From Phylloscopus collybita (taxonomy: Eukaryota; Chordata; Aves; Passeriformes; Phylloscopidae), in contig JAJNNQ010000008.1 in assembly GCA_027886175.1 (NCBI GenBank), forward strand, positions 678,501 to 742,500: DNA of 64,000 nucleotides, written 5' to 3'. Shown here piece after piece: positions 49,418-63,309 of the stretch (its first letter is position 1; each line of letters opens with the position of its first letter). A program made the translations under genes and the position numbers. The notes below the pieces were generated by a model. It saw only the letters and a program-made list of their open reading frames with translations. It did not search any database and was not told where the DNA came from.

Positions 49418-52400
49418 GGAGGTAGGTGGGAAGGAAACAGGGAAACCTTTTATCTCGGTGAAGAGTGTTACAGTGACAGCAAAGGGGGAAAAAAGCAACT
49501 GTGCCTTTGGAAAACACATTTTCATTACAATGTACTAACACACATCACAGAAATAATATATGTTTGTGATGACAAAGAATTCCCACCACTCCACTGCTGG
49601 ATTTGGTGTACAAGTGGGATAGGAAAGGAGAGATGCTCTGGATTAAAAATGCCCTCCCAGACTTACCTTTACTGGGATTTTATTGGCTTTCTGCCCTGCA
49701 GTGTGCTCGGGGGGACACACTGGTGTGACTCCCAAGTGGCACTGCAGGGACCCATGCACACTAAATACCCTTCTCACAGGTTTTTTTTCTGCCTGCCCTG
49801 TATGTTAACAGCTGACATGGCCAGCACAAAGCAATGTGCACCATGGAGAGGCACATGGAAAAGAAGTGAGGTGAAGTTTCAAGGATCATCCCTTTCCTCA
49901 AAAAAAGTGTTCCACACTTGCTGTGGTGACTCACACATTACCCATAATAATTTATTTTTTTTTTTTTCTAGCCAGGAGCAATTTGATCCTTGATCATACA
50001 AACTACTAAATGGCCTTTGCTGTGTGATGATGAACCTGATTAATTTGACATCATCCCTGGGCATTTTCATCCTATAAGGTAAAAGGCAACTAATTTCCTT
50101 GCAGTGCTCATGGTGTTTCCTTTTCCTCATCACACCATTGCAAATTGATGCTACACCCTGGGCAGTGTCTCCTCACAGGCAGATGCTGAGGATTCTGTCA
50201 TGATGGAAGATTGTCATCCACCTTCCAAACCCTCATTTTATAGGAGCTGTGGTGTGAAATTCTGGTCAAACAGTCCTTGAAAAGTAACCACCTGCTTTTT
50301 AAGCATCTGGAGGCACATCTCTTCTGCTCCTGTGTTTAAAATAAATAGAGCTGTCATGGAGAAAAGCCTGTGGTTCAGCCACGTCCCTCTGAGACCAAAC
50401 CAAGCACTAGATTTGTCAATTCACACTAATGCTATTTTTAATTGCTTTCTCAGCAGTTGTGCTGGGACCTGCCCAGCTGCACCTTGTGTTGCACTGCAGC
50501 CCCTGCCATCCCCTGGGCCACACAAACAGACTCAAACATGATGTTGACAAATACATTGTTGTCTCTGGGGCTGGAGGCTGAGACCCTCAACCTGGGGTGG
50601 TGAAATGGAATGAAAGTGCCTTCAACTCAGGATAGCTTTCTGCTAAAATATCCGAGCTGTGTAAACCCTTTGGGAAATTTCCAAGATGCAGCAGGACTCA
50701 GCAGCCAGCCAGGCCAGCAAAGCAGCTGCAATGTCCTTCTTCCTCATTTTCCAGCCTTCATGAGTGGTACCAGGTGCTCCCCAGCTCTGCAGGGAAGATG
50801 GGGTGAGCAGGTTGTGAATCCTTCAGCGAGTGAAACCCTTTCATCCTCCACAAAAGGACTAAGCAACCTCACCAAATCATCTGTCTTTTGCCAGGTCCTT
50901 ACCCAATTTACAATTATTCCTCCAATTCCTGTCTATGTCAGCATAGCTAATGACTTTCCAGACAGCATTGTATCAAAATCTTTACTGAAATGCAGCACCT
51001 GCAAAGTCCCACTACCCATCTCTTCCTCCTAGGAAATCTCATAGCTAATCATAGGAACCCAGTAGTTAATTTGTGCTACCATTTTTAATAAACTCCCATT
51101 CTGTGGTTATTGCTCACAACAGTCAGAGGCAGCCACAGCACCTGATGTGCCTGAATCTGTCTCTCCCCTTACACATCTATCTGAGGGATATTCTCCAGCG
51201 GCACCCAAAATCAGACAGTGAGAATGTATATTCTGCTTTCAGCTAATAATTGAGAGACTAAACCCGCCTGGCTGCTGGGGACTCAAGGGAAGGGCTTGGA
51301 AATTGGCTGAGAGCTTCCTTCTCAACTTTTGTCAAAGCAGCTCCTGAATGTTTCATCGTATGAAAACTTGCCTGCATATTTATGTGGCCACAAGGATTCC
51401 TGGGTTAAGGCTGCACAGTCAATTCACCCACTGCATCAGTTCTCCATCCCCACTGTAACTCCAGCTAACCTATCTGATTGGGTTTTCTTCACTCTGCACA
51501 ATGAAGACATAAATAGGCAATGTCCTGTCCCACGCTCCTTGGAGAAAGCTTTTCTTTTAATCCTTTTCTCATTAATGTCCCATTAATGGGGTTCAGCCCC
51601 AGCAGGGTGATTGGACAGGACAGAACTCAACTCCAGCCTGGCCAAGTGGGCATGACTGTGGCCAGATTGCCTGGCTGATACCACCAAAAGAAAATTATTT
51701 TTTTTTTTTTAACTGCCATCAATCAATCAGCAGCCTGGAGTGGAAAACCCTCAATCAACATCACAAAACCAGTTAGTTCCTACTGCTGCCAAGCACAAGC
51801 ACAGATCCCACTTTGGTTCAAGATGCAGACCTGAACTGTAGCTCTGCTGCCCAGCTGGCATTCCCTCTTCATTTGCCTTTTCCCTCGGTGTCTGTCTGGC
51901 ACTGAGGCAGAGCTGCTGCCACACCACATATTCCAGCCACGGGTTCATTTTGCTCTCCCCTCCCTGGGGACTAGCTCGTGCTTTCAAAGCTGCACATCAT
52001 TTTATTAGTTCTATTCCCAGTCTCCAAAACGTCAAGTTCCTTTTATATGAATGTGGTGCAATTTAGTACCATCAGCAAACTCTGCTGAAGCAGGGAGAAA
52101 TGCAGACCCGGGGAAGATCCCTGCAGAAATCATCTCCCAGCCCTTCCCACAGCTGCAGCACTTTGCTCTCTGTCAGCCCTGCAGCACTTCAATTCACATC
52201 ACCTACCCTCACTCGTAGCCCACCTCTTTTCCTGGCCTCTGATTTTTTTTGTGCTAGCTGTTTAAAATGCTTATTTTTCTTTTTTGTTTATTGTTTCCAC
52301 CGGTAGCACCTTTGTGAAACATTAGTGATCACTAGATGTCACTGTGATTTTATCCTGTCTCCAGCCCTACTGAACCTTGGTGATCCCTGAGCTCTAGAGA

Positions 52401-52580
52401 GCTTGCTTTAAAATCCTTCTGAAGAATTTTTTAGTGATCAGAAAATTACCCAGCTGCTGTCCTGACAGAGGGTTTCCTGGGCTGGGAGGGGAGAAGCAGC
52501 TTTGGCTGAGGTTTTTGGGGCAGTTGTTGGCTTTGGCGTGTGAATAATGCAAAAGCCAGGCAACTTTGGGGCCAAACACC

Positions 52581-52594
52581 CACACACGTGTGTG
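52581..52594. repeat. Perfect 14-base palindrome with a CACGTG core
   Basis: CACACACGTGTGTG is its own reverse complement, with an E-box core CACGTG at 52585-52590. The alternating purine-pyrimidine run continues to the right and could adopt Z-DNA. It may equally be a chance junction of CA and TG microsatellites. Confidence 0.6.
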
Positions 52595-53130
52595 TGCATG
52601 TGTCATGCGTGGCTGCACACACAGTTTCTGCTCAACATCTGAAATTCCTGGTGATTTTCTGGGAGTTATTGAATCCCCCTGGTGTGTGCAGCCCTGCAGA
52701 GCCCTGGCTGTGTGTGGGTCATTGGGGCTGGTACATCTGTAAGGCTCTTCTGCCGATTTCCCTGCAGCTTCAATGACCAAATGCACCTAAATTTTTCTTG
52801 TTTTTCCTTAATAATCACCTCATTTCTCTCAAACACAGAGCCCTCACCATCATCTAAGCACTCCTATCTCCTTTCTTTCCATCCAATCATCCCATTCCTA
52901 CTGTAACTTCTGTTAAAATCTCAGGTTTTAGAGCTCAGAAAACTCTATAGCAGCATCTTGCCTCTTTTCCTTATCTTAAAAGATGTTACAGAATACATTT
53001 CTCCAAGGCCAATGCAAATCCACACTCCCTATTTCCTGAATTGTTGATTTCTCCATTGTACTCAGCCTTTGGGATATGGCAATTTAAATATTATAGACCA
53101 CACTCCTGCATAGGCACACATGGGATTTAG

Positions 53131-53210
53131 GTTTTTTTTCCTTCTTTTTTTTCTTTTCCTTCTTTTTTTTTTTTTCTTCCCTTTTTTTTTTTTTTTTTTT
53201 TTCTTTTTTA
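53131..53210. repeat. Polypyrimidine T/C tract
   Basis: From the (T)8 run after the GG near 53131 to 53209 the plus strand is almost purely T with scattered C. It is low complexity; frames through it encode only Phe/Leu runs. Confidence 0.93.
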
Positions 53211-54235
53211 ATTGGAAAAAATCCACTGCTAAAATTAGTGGAAATGCCTGCTTAGAAACCATTTGTCTCCATCTGATGACATTATCCAGATCAGCAGAAT
53301 AAGACTTCACTCTGCACTCCAGTCTCACTGGGGAATATGCCAAAATCAGGTCTTTCAAGAAAAACCAGTTCCTGGGTGTGCAGCGCTGGCAGCTGAGCCC
53401 GAGGAACCAAAGCTCTTTGCTGGCATCTTTTGGTGAGCAGGGAGAAAGGACCAAGGGCCACGGCAGTGTCCATGTCCCTGCAGTGGCCTGGGACAGAGTG
53501 GCAGAGCCTGGACATATCCAGGAGAGCTTCAGAGCCAAGAAAATGAATTTTCTGTGAAGCAGTTACAGGGAGTCAGGATGCTGTGAGAGCTGCTGGGGGG
53601 TTGTGTGCTGGGTAGAAGGAGCCAGCTGAGATTCCTGTAACAACTTCTTGCCCTTTGAACTCATCCAGGTTGACTCTGTCACCTTCTGCCAGGGTGACAA
53701 CAGGATTTTAAAGGCTCCTGGGTGCTGACACTTCTACAGGCCAGGGGCGGGCTGCCTGAGCAGGGGTAATGCCACAAATAAAGGAACCTTCTGCCTTGAA
53801 ACTTTCACCCAAATTCCATGGCCTGTCCACCTCCAGTAATCTCAGCATCTTGGCTGCTCTGATATACCTGGTATCAACACAATCCTGGTTTTGATAAGCC
53901 ATTCAGGACTCATTAAAGAAAGCCTAAATGAGCAGTAATGCTTCTGGACAAGCATTTTATTTTTCTCTGTAGCCACCAGAGGAGATTTGTTGGTGATGAC
54001 GTCAAATACCTTTTGTCTTCTGTGTCAGCCACAGCCTAAAAAGTCCTAAATTTCCTTTGGGTTCTGTTATTTAGTTGGAGTGACCCAGTTCCCTCTTTAG
54101 AAACTCTTCTCCACATCTCACTCAACAGCACACATCCACATTTTGTCTGATGAGTAACAGCAATAGGCAAATTCAAAGTAGAGAGACTATTAAAAGTTTT
54201 GCCACTGATTTTAGGCAAACATTAGGGTTATGCTG

Positions 54236-54304
54236 CATAATTCACTCTGATTGCACTTTATGCAAGTGGCCTTGAATGAAATTATAGTACCCATAAACAG
54301 ATCT
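54236..54304 (+). repeat. 70-base duplicated element, copy 1
   Basis: This segment aligns to 55451-55520 with about 60 of 70 columns identical by hand count. It includes the shared core CTTTATGCAAGTGGCCTTGA. Both copies are on the plus strand, about 1.2 kb apart. The family is not recognised. Confidence 0.75.
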
Positions 54305-55450
54305 CACTTATCAACATGACTCAGAACCTTGTTACATCACTACAACCACATCTCTGTTGGATTTGTGCCCAGCAGACAGAAAACTTTGTTAATTGGAGAC
54401 TCATTAGCCCTGGGAAAAGGCTGAGGTAGGGCCACTGATGGCTTACCTGGGGCAGGAGGAGTGGGTTTGGGTTATGCTGGGTGCAGCACCTGGGCTTTGC
54501 ACGCATCTCTTGTCACACTCAGGGCCCTGGAGGTCGAAGTCTGTGGTGGGCACATGAAATCATGCCAGCTCTCATTGTATCCCTCTGCCAGGAACAGCAC
54601 TGGAAGGTCTTTCCTTGAGATAACTGGTAAAAAAATGTAAGGAGGGACAGAGAAAACAAAGCATGTAAGTAATGGAAATAACATCCTGAATCTGCTTTCA
54701 GATATATAGCAGGCTCCTCTTCAGGAATTGCATGTACTTTCTTACTTGTTCTGAAGGACCACAGAGCACCTGGAACCTGATTGTGCATACATAAAATGCA
54801 TTGGAACAGTTCAATTACAGGTGTGACAGCTTTAAGCCCCATTTAAATACAGGCAACTCCCTAAACATAAAATGTCTCTCCAGGTCATTGACTTACTTCA
54901 ACAAATTCAACTAAATCAGGAACCCCTTCAACAAAAGCCAGCATAAACCACTGTCAGTCCAAAGTGAGGGATTGCATATTAAGAGTTAGCACACATTTAA
55001 TTTCATCAGTTGGAAAACAGATTAATATTGCATGGAAAACAGTTCAAAACAAGACTGAAGTTATGTAGAACACCCTTGCACAAACACTACTGTAAATCAT
55101 ATTCTTGAACAGATTTAATCTTTGTTTACCCAAAAATACCCCAGAAGACTAACTTGAACAATACAGGGCTATGAATTCATAGCAGAGATTAGTTAAAGCA
55201 GATGGTGAGCCCGTGTGGATGTGCTCCATCAGAGAAAATGTGGCCATAATTCGATTTATTTTAATTCACTTACATTTTGACTACAGGAGAAATGCAGGTA
55301 GAGTTCCTCCTGCAGACAAGCCCCAAGGTTAGGGCTTCCAGGGAGCCTTGCTCTCAACCCCATTTTGAAAATTGGACCTGAATGCCAAGATAGCACTAGG
55401 TGTTTATAAACCCAGACTTGAAACATTTATTCATGGTCAGACCTTGCCTC

Positions 55451-55520
55451 CATAACTCACTCTGACTGGCACTTTATGCAAGTGGCCTTGAGTGAAGTAA
55501 GAGTCCCCATCCACAGATCT
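55451..55520 (+). repeat. 70-base duplicated element, copy 2
   Basis: Partner of 54236-54304. It differs by one inserted G and about nine substitutions. Similarity stops abruptly at both ends (CATAA.. to ..CAGATCT), which suggests a discrete unit, not the remnant of a longer duplication. Confidence 0.75.
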
Positions 55521-56362
55521 GCCTTACTGAAGTGTTCCATGCAGGCTGGCAGGGGCTGCAGGAGACTGTACTGCTCACCCACAGTGGGTTCAGTTCTCCC
55601 TTGGTTTGCAGCAGGATTTGGAGACAGGTTTGCATGGGGAGCTGCCACTCCTGCCACGCAGCACAGAGCCAGGGAGGGCAGGCCAGAGCCTCCTCCAGCT
55701 GCATCTGGAGCCTTGGATGTGCTGCATCCCCCCTCTGCAGCCTGCTCCCTTCAGGGATTTGCTTTTGCCTCTTTATCTGTAGGGTTCTTGTATTCCCACA
55801 TAGCTTATCTGCTGGCTGAATGGCATTCAATCATCATTTTTAACCTGAGTTCCCTGCTCCTGCTTGCTTTCTCCTCCTCAAAGGGTACTGGTGGTCAGAG
55901 CCCTGACTACTCTGAGGGTTCGTGCTGTGGTTGGAAGCACGAAAGGGGAAGGGGTTCATTTCTCTCTGTACTGAGCTGTAATGGGTGTAAATATATCCCA
56001 TAATTACAGGCATATTGCTGTGCAAACACATAATAATTGCAGCTCCCATTTCCTGATGAATTATACATGACAGGCCACCCCCCATTCCTGGCTGGACACG
56101 TTTTGTGTAGACTGGCCATGCTGAAACCTGTCATCACCAGCCTCAGTTTCTCCTATCATTTCTCTCTTTCAAACTGCCTCAGCAAGCCATGAGTGCAGGA
56201 CACATGCAAGCTTCTGCCCAGCTGCCCACAGCAAGCCCCAGCCAGGCCAGCTGGATGACCACGTGGAGATGTGGGACTGCAGGGGCAGATGGTGCATGGG
56301 AAGGAATGAACTGCCTGGCCCTGCACCTCTGGTAGTTTTTTATTTCATTGAAACTGGGTCCC

Positions 56363-56386
56363 TGTGTGTGTGTGTGTGTGTGTGTG
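56363..56386. repeat. (TG)12 microsatellite
   Basis: Twelve pure TG dinucleotides. Confidence 0.95.
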
Positions 56387-58481
56387 CTGATTCTGTGCTT
56401 GAATCCAAGGAGTCCTGGCTGGGTGAGGCAGTGCCCAGCTGATGCCAGGCTGTGGCTGCCTGCTGAGGCATGGAGAGCACACCAGCAGAAACACAGTGCT
56501 GCCACACGTGCCAGCCTCCTCCCTGGCTCAGGCACTCTGAAATTACTGCTGATTTGTTCGAGCAGAACCCAAATACAATTTCAGTCATTCATCAGGAAAT
56601 CAAAGCCTGTTTTCCCCATTCCAGCAGAGAGCAATGGGAAAAGACCAAGCTGGCATCTGTGCTCAACTTTAATGAGGGTAACCCTTCCCCGAGCCTGCCC
56701 TGGGGGGAAACAGCTGCCATGAGCCCTCCAGCACACAGGTGTTGCTTCCTTCCTGCAGTTGTTGCTTTCAAACCTTTCCTCAGCCACACTTACCCACAGC
56801 TGCTGATGCACACTGGCAGTAGCCTGCTCTTGCAGGCTGCCCAAGCTACGTGTCCAAACTCAAATCACATCAATGTTCCTTGTCTGAGTACTGCTTTTAC
56901 CTGGCGTGAAACCAGCCTGTGTTCTAGCCCCTGCCCAAAGTCTTCCAGCTTCCCTCAGCATTTCCTTTTGGAATTGCTAATTAACTAATAGTGGCACGTT
57001 ATGTTCCTCACAAATTGGCTTTTCAAAATATTTCTCTAATTGGCCCAAATTTCTCTCACCAGGCATCTGCAAAGCAATCTTCCTGTGATATGTTTGAGCA
57101 CACAGCCAGGCAGTGGGAGATGGGGGACTGCTCTAAAGGAAAGCAGGATTTGTGGCACAAAAGGCTGCTTTGGTGACATCACCCATCTCTGGTGTCTCTA
57201 AAGCATCCCAGGTGCTGGGTGTGACCAGCAAGGTGGGACAGGGCTGCTTAGATTGCTGCACAAATCAAAGCAATTCCAGCAATATCGTCCTTGAGCAAGA
57301 TGGCAAGGGCTCTAAATTCAGGTTGTGGGAGTCTGTTGGTCTTGAAAGGTTCATTTCCATATCTGTTCTGTGCACAGCCTGCTGAAATGCCCAGAGCAGA
57401 GGCACTCTCACCTCTAATGCCTCAGAGAAGCCCCAGCAGCCACTAGATGTCACCAGGATTTTACTTCCTTGGTAGTCTGTGCCCAGCCGGTACCATAAGA
57501 AAATGAGAGGAAAATAAGTAATCATTAATAATAAAAAATTATCCACCTGTTACAATGAACACCGAGCTCAGAGAAGGGGAAGTGACCCAGCATCCTGATT
57601 TTGTGTCTCCCATCTCTAGAAGAATTTAGTCAGAGCACCTGTATTCATGGACATGACTTTTGTCATTTTATGGCAGGAGGATAATTTGAAATTTAAAAAT
57701 TGAGTTTCTCAAGGCAGGCATCAGACTAAACCTTATAGAAGCTCTGTTTAATTATCCAACCTTTTTATCTGTAAAATTATCCCCCTGTGTGGTATGCCTG
57801 CCTGGAAAGAAGCAGGAGAGCAGCACCACCTGGGCATTAAAGTGGACAAGGGAAGATTTGGGGGATGAGATGGACCAAATGGCTCCACGCACAAACAAAT
57901 CAGCAAAGCCACTTCTGGGAATTCCTCCATCTCCAAAATGTGTGAAGCCATAAGAAAACAAAGGGCCCCAGCGATCAGTGCAGCTGACACATTTATTTCC
58001 ATTAACCTGCTCTGTTAATTATTAACCTGCAATCACACCATTCATAATCCAGGGGGTAAAGATTAGATATTGTGCTTGTGACCCCGGGAAGATCCACTTT
58101 ATCTCTCACCTCACAGGCACAAAGTGACATAAAGTCATCCCCAGGCAGAGGTGGGATTTTGGCAATCCACCACAGCTGAGTGAGCACTGGAGCCTGTTGC
58201 AATGTCCCAGCTTCCAAACCTGTGCCAGTGTAAAATGCAGGAAACCTCCCCAGACATGTGGGAGATGCACAGGGCAAGGGCTGTGTGCAAATCCTACCAG
58301 GTCCCTCCTGAAGTCTCCCATGGCAGCAGCACAGCCCATGCCCAAAGCATTAAAACTCCTCTCTGCTTTTGGTGATTCTCTCCCTCATTAACACCAAGGA
58401 GCTGGTGCTAGTTCAGGTGTTTGCCCATTAGACATAGAGCCTACAGTCCAAGGTGTTTAGCTACTGAATTGAACAGGATTC

Positions 58482-58496
58482 TTTTTTTTTTTTTTT
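58482..58496. repeat. (T)15 tract
   Basis: Simple homopolymer. Confidence 0.9.
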
Positions 58497-59751
58497 CCTT
58501 AAAAACCCTGATCTTCAACTGCTAGGGTTTTTTAAACACAGGCATTTTCATATTCCTCCCCCTATGGCCAAATACTAGCACAAACCATAATGCCTGCAGC
58601 TTCCTCTTTGGCTGTTGGATTCTCAGTCCAGCTCATCCTTGTCCTGCTGCTCTGCCTCCTTGGGTCCAAGAAGCTGTTTGTGCAAGTCCATCCCCCTCAC
58701 ATACACCAAACCCCAGCAATATCAAAGTCCTTCAGAAGGAGCTGAGGTTTTGACCCCAGCTCTTGCAGTAATTCAGGAGATCCCTGAGAGGCTGGCTTTG
58801 GATAAGCCCTGAAAGGCATAAATTGCTGTAAACAGGGGTCTCTTTCTGAATTAATTCCCTTCAAGATTTCCATAGCAGGGTGACAGTGTCCATACCCCCA
58901 CCAGAACCCATTTCTCTGCTCAGATCCAGAGGTTTCTGCCCTACTGCAAGAATTACTGGAGATACCCACAGCTGCTGAAAGGATTATTCTGGGCCTCCTA
59001 CAGCACATATTCTTTCAATCTGAAGTCCACTGTCATCCAAGAAAAGTCAAACAAAACATTCTTTACAGCTCTGTCCGAAGACAGCTTTATAAAATAAGTC
59101 CAGGGATATTTTAATTTTTGCCTCATGACACATGAAATATTTAATACAAAAGAAAATATGCCTGGCTTGGAACTTCATCCAAAAATGACAAGTCCAAAAT
59201 TATCTCAACTTAGAAATATTACTAACCAGATTGTTAGTCTGAGGTTTGGCTTAGGTTCACTTCTTCCAGCAGTGCTGCTAAGCTTGGAATTAGTTGACTT
59301 TTTCGTATTTTCTGTAGAAAGAAGGTGAAACAGGAGATGCATTTCGTGGCGACTTCTTGCACGAATGCAAAAGGGAAAAAGTTACTTATTTTCGTTTCTT
59401 TCATGTGAGAATATCTGTAACTTTGTCTCTTTGTACCCTGCTGCTGGTTCAGCTTTTTCTGATAACAAAACCTGTGTAATACCCAGAAGGACTGACCAGA
59501 GCTCACTTCCATAAGGCAAAGAGAAGTGCATCTCCATCTTTCATGCTAAATTTTCCACAATCCTCTTCTCTTGCTTCCCACTCTGCTCAGCACAGAAAAG
59601 TTCCCCCTGACAGGTGGGGAAGGTGATTCTGTACCCTCTGCCTACCAGAGACACAGGTCCCACCTGTGCAAATCCCTCACAGGATCAGAGCCACAAGGTC
59701 TCTGCTCTGAAATCAGACACTACTCAAACTCTCCAAATTTGCCCTTTTTTT

Positions 59752-59862
59752 AGTTGTGGTGGTTTTTTTGTTTGTTTGGTTGGTTTGGGGGTTTTTTTGT
59801 GGTTTTTGGTTTGGTTTGATTTTGTTGTTGTTGTTTGGGGGGGTTTTTTGTTGTTTTTTTTT
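59752..59862. repeat. G/T-only tract (single A)
   Basis: About 110 bases of G and T with one A at 59819. It uses the same vocabulary as the tract at 41731 (GTTTG, GGTTGG, GGGGG, long T runs) plus a (GTT)4 run. Low complexity. Confidence 0.93.
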
Positions 59863-62800
59863 AAACCAGGCAGGTTTTATGGTCTCTTAAGAGGTGAAAA
59901 AAACTCTTTCATTCCTAATGTCTAACAAGAGGTGATGGATCCTCCCTGCTTGTTGATCCCACCACTGCGTGAGAGTGGCCACTGTCCCAAACAATGAGAC
60001 TTCCAGTGTCACCAGAAGCCCCAAGACTTGGTCACCTCAGCAGTTTGTGAACTCTGACTCACAGACTTAAAAAATTAAATAATTTTTTTAAATTTTTCTT
60101 CCACTTAAAAAAAAAATACAGCTGCAAATGGCACAGATGGGTAATTCTTTCTCTGGTAAATCACCCATGAGGCCCAAAGCCTCATGTCCCAGTGCCAGGT
60201 GCATGATGAGAGCATTTGGAGGCCAAATTTTCCATGACAACCTCAGATCCTTTAACAAGTTGCCCCCTAAAGCAGGTGCCAGTGTGAGTGGTGGTTGGTG
60301 TAGAGGACCTGACACTGACATGAATAATGCACTGGAACAATGCATCTTGCCACTTCTCAGCCCAGTTAGTGTAATACCACTTATTTAACTTGTCTTTTTG
60401 CATTAAGCCCAACACTTTGGATGATCTGATGTATTTTATGATACTTTCTTACTGTTGCATTTGATGGTCCTATTTGTGATTCAGCAAATAGCACCTAAGT
60501 AATCAATATTCTGTCTGGGTGGACGTTTTATTTATCTACAGAGCCACCATATGAATTCAGCTGGTTTACTAGAGGTCAAACACTTTTCATCTTCTCCATG
60601 AGCCATGGAAAATTGGAAGATTTAAACCCCCTTTGAATTCCTTTGATTAACTCAGTGAAAATATCACCCTCTTTTTTTTTTCAAACTCAGAAGCAGAATT
60701 ATCTTCACTGTAAATCTGCCTCATTTTGACACATTGATCTCTGCATAATGGGCAACATCAAGTGCTGAGGCATAAACTGGAAGCAGAGGAAGAGTTATAA
60801 ATGGTGCTGTTAGCAATTATCTTCCCTACGTACGCAGTTCCTTTGAGCTGGTTTTAAAAAAACCAACAAAGCATAAAATTGATAGGAGCTGTATCATTTG
60901 CTCTGGGGGAAAAAAGGTCTGGGATCCACTCATTTGGGAATTGCACCCTTGTGGCACAAAGCACCCATCCTGAATCAGCAAATGGTCCATCAGTGTTCCA
61001 CACTTACCTCAGTCTCATCCCCCTGGCTGGACCAAATCCAGGTGCCTGCAATGCCACTGCTTCCATCCCACTGTTTGAAAAAAGCAAGAGAAATTCATTA
61101 TGTTTCAGGAATGTGGAGGAAAGGAGAAGCTGAAGACCAGATTCCAGCTGCTTCCCACCTACCTCGTGCAGCTGCACAGTGCCACGGCTTGCAGGGACAA
61201 CAGGGACAGGGAAATCCAATGGCTAAGCCAACAGAATAATGAAAATTATGTCCTGGATATCTCTCATATGTTCTTCCTGCCGGCATCTCTGATTATTTTA
61301 TTAATTTGTAACTTTTCAGAGATAAATTTTTAAGGTTGCTTAACTAATCCACACCTTCACACATTAAAGTTGCAACATTTTATATAAAAGCATGACTTAA
61401 ACCCCATTTAATTAAACAGGGAAATCCCTATACAGACACACTTACATCAGTTTTAGTGACTTCTTCCTAGTTATTGCATTTGACCTGGAACTGGTTTAAG
61501 ATTAATTAAAATAAGCCACTCTCTCAATACACTCTGACTTGCATTCATTTAGCTAAATTAATGTGAAAAGTGGAATCAGATTAAACAAGAGCAAATTCTT
61601 CATGTTGGCAGGACTTAATAGCAATTGTTGGTGTGATTTAGACACTGCTGCCCATGACCACAGAAACTTCAAATACACTTCATCATTTTATCCTCAGTTT
61701 AATCATCTTATGCTTTATGCAAGTGAGGACTGACTTCTTCCAGTACAATCAGCCTGAGCATCTGGACAAAACATCCATAAGTTTTCCCTGGATAGTTTTC
61801 AGTGATGCAGAGCTGAAATCAGGAGAGTTCTTCTCATCCTTCCCATTTCAATACATCTACTTTCTGGTGCATTTTTTTTAGCCTGTATTTCCTCCATTGG
61901 TTTAAAGGAATGTCACAGGCATTACGTCTAACTATGTCTAAAGTCCTGTGAGGATAAAGACAGATCAATGCATACTGTAGCTCCATCTCAGAAATAAATT
62001 AGATTGGCCTGAAATTATTTGCTTGCAGAAATCTCTTTAGCAGTGCATTTTCCTGTAGAAATTTATATATTATTCAATAAAACTTTCCAGTGACATGCTT
62101 GGTGCCAATGGGAAAAGGAATACAGGGGAATAAAAAGTCCTGCAGGTGAAGCAGAGGGGCCAGGAGCTGAAGGGTGAGGAAATCCTGGTGGTTTCAATGG
62201 AATTCTTCCATTCTTCCTTCATTTGGAAATTAGCAGTGCTTTTAAGCAATTTGGATGATTTTTGTCGACCACTGAGTTGTGTTTTAACCCTTCACAAGGA
62301 AGTGGATGTTTGCACATCCCCAAAACACCATCCCACAGCCCAACATTTGGGCTTATCTCTACTCTCTTCTCGTTCAAACTTCCTATATTTTCAGGAGGCA
62401 GCAGTGCTTTTCTCCGTGGTTCACAGGAGTTACATGTTCCCAGGATCTGTCAGGATGTTTGGGTTTGTCCCTGCACTGCTGGCTGAGCACCCACCTCCCA
62501 CACCAGTGGACAGCCAGCCACCTCCTCACAGCCATCACAAACAGTTTCCATCAAAAATTACACCCAAGAAAACGAGGGCATGGCAGCCTCGCCCTCGGCA
62601 GGACAGCAAACTCAGCTCTTGGCTTTGGTGTCACCCTGTGTGACCCTGCTGCCCCTGCAAACACCTCTGGCTCACACAGTGGAGATGGGCAGGGGCCTCA
62701 CTGGAGCACAGAAGATATGAAATGCATTTGTCAACACCACAGCACAGTAAGAGGAGGCTGCCACAAGGTCAGGGGAGAAAGTGTCCAAAATAAGGCTCAA

Positions 62801-63309
62801 GGAGCTGGCAGGGAGCAGCAAAGGAGGTCACAGCCATGCAGGATGCAGCCCCTGGCTCTCTGGGAATGGCACCACTTCAATGAGCCTTTTTATGTCCTCA
62901 AAAAGCTTGAGTGAATGAGTTTCTCCTTCCAGCCAGCTGCCAGGTAATAACAATTTGTTTGCTATCAACCATCTGACGCAGAGTCAGCGCCGTGCAAGAG
63001 CACCAGGGCTTTTCCTTCTGCCAGACCCCGAGCTAGAAAGAGTCAGTGTGCCTCCATCCAATTTGGCCATGAAAATGCTGCTGAGGTATCCAAAGCAGCC
63101 CTGGCCTGAGAGCAGTTTGGCTCTGAAGACCTTCAGCAGTGTTTCTGGCCACCTGATTTCCTACAGCCGGGACAAGAGCCCTGGCTGGCGGTCAAAGAGG
63201 GGGAAAAGCAAGAGAGGATTGCAGCAACTTGTGGGTGGTGATAAGTCTCATCTGAGCAAGCAGAACAAGGTGACCTTCCTCTTAGTAGCCTGAATCATGT
63301 TCTGACAAT

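Larger units (their letters stand above)
44876..54235. other. Gene-free region right of the NAT cluster
   Basis: No coding exon is recognised on either strand. In human HSD17B2 lies on this side of MPHOSPH6, but I did not see its short-chain dehydrogenase signatures (glycine-rich TGxxxGxG, YxxxK). The first 2 kb next to the third NAT gene may hold its promoter and 5' exon. The rest is unique sequence with T-rich tracts and short microsatellites. Confidence 0.5.

Noticed and set aside
54447..54623. Possible minus-strand internal exon of 177 bases (acceptor TTTTTTACCAG, donor CAG/GTAAGCC)
   Set aside because: The splice sites are good, but two of the three frames contain stops and no family is recognisable. 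At most it is a non-coding exon.
62146..62914. Overlapping plus-strand frames of 165 and 202 residues
   Set aside because: They are in different frames, have no domain or promoter, and are rich in Ser/Pro/His as random GC-moderate DNA often gives.
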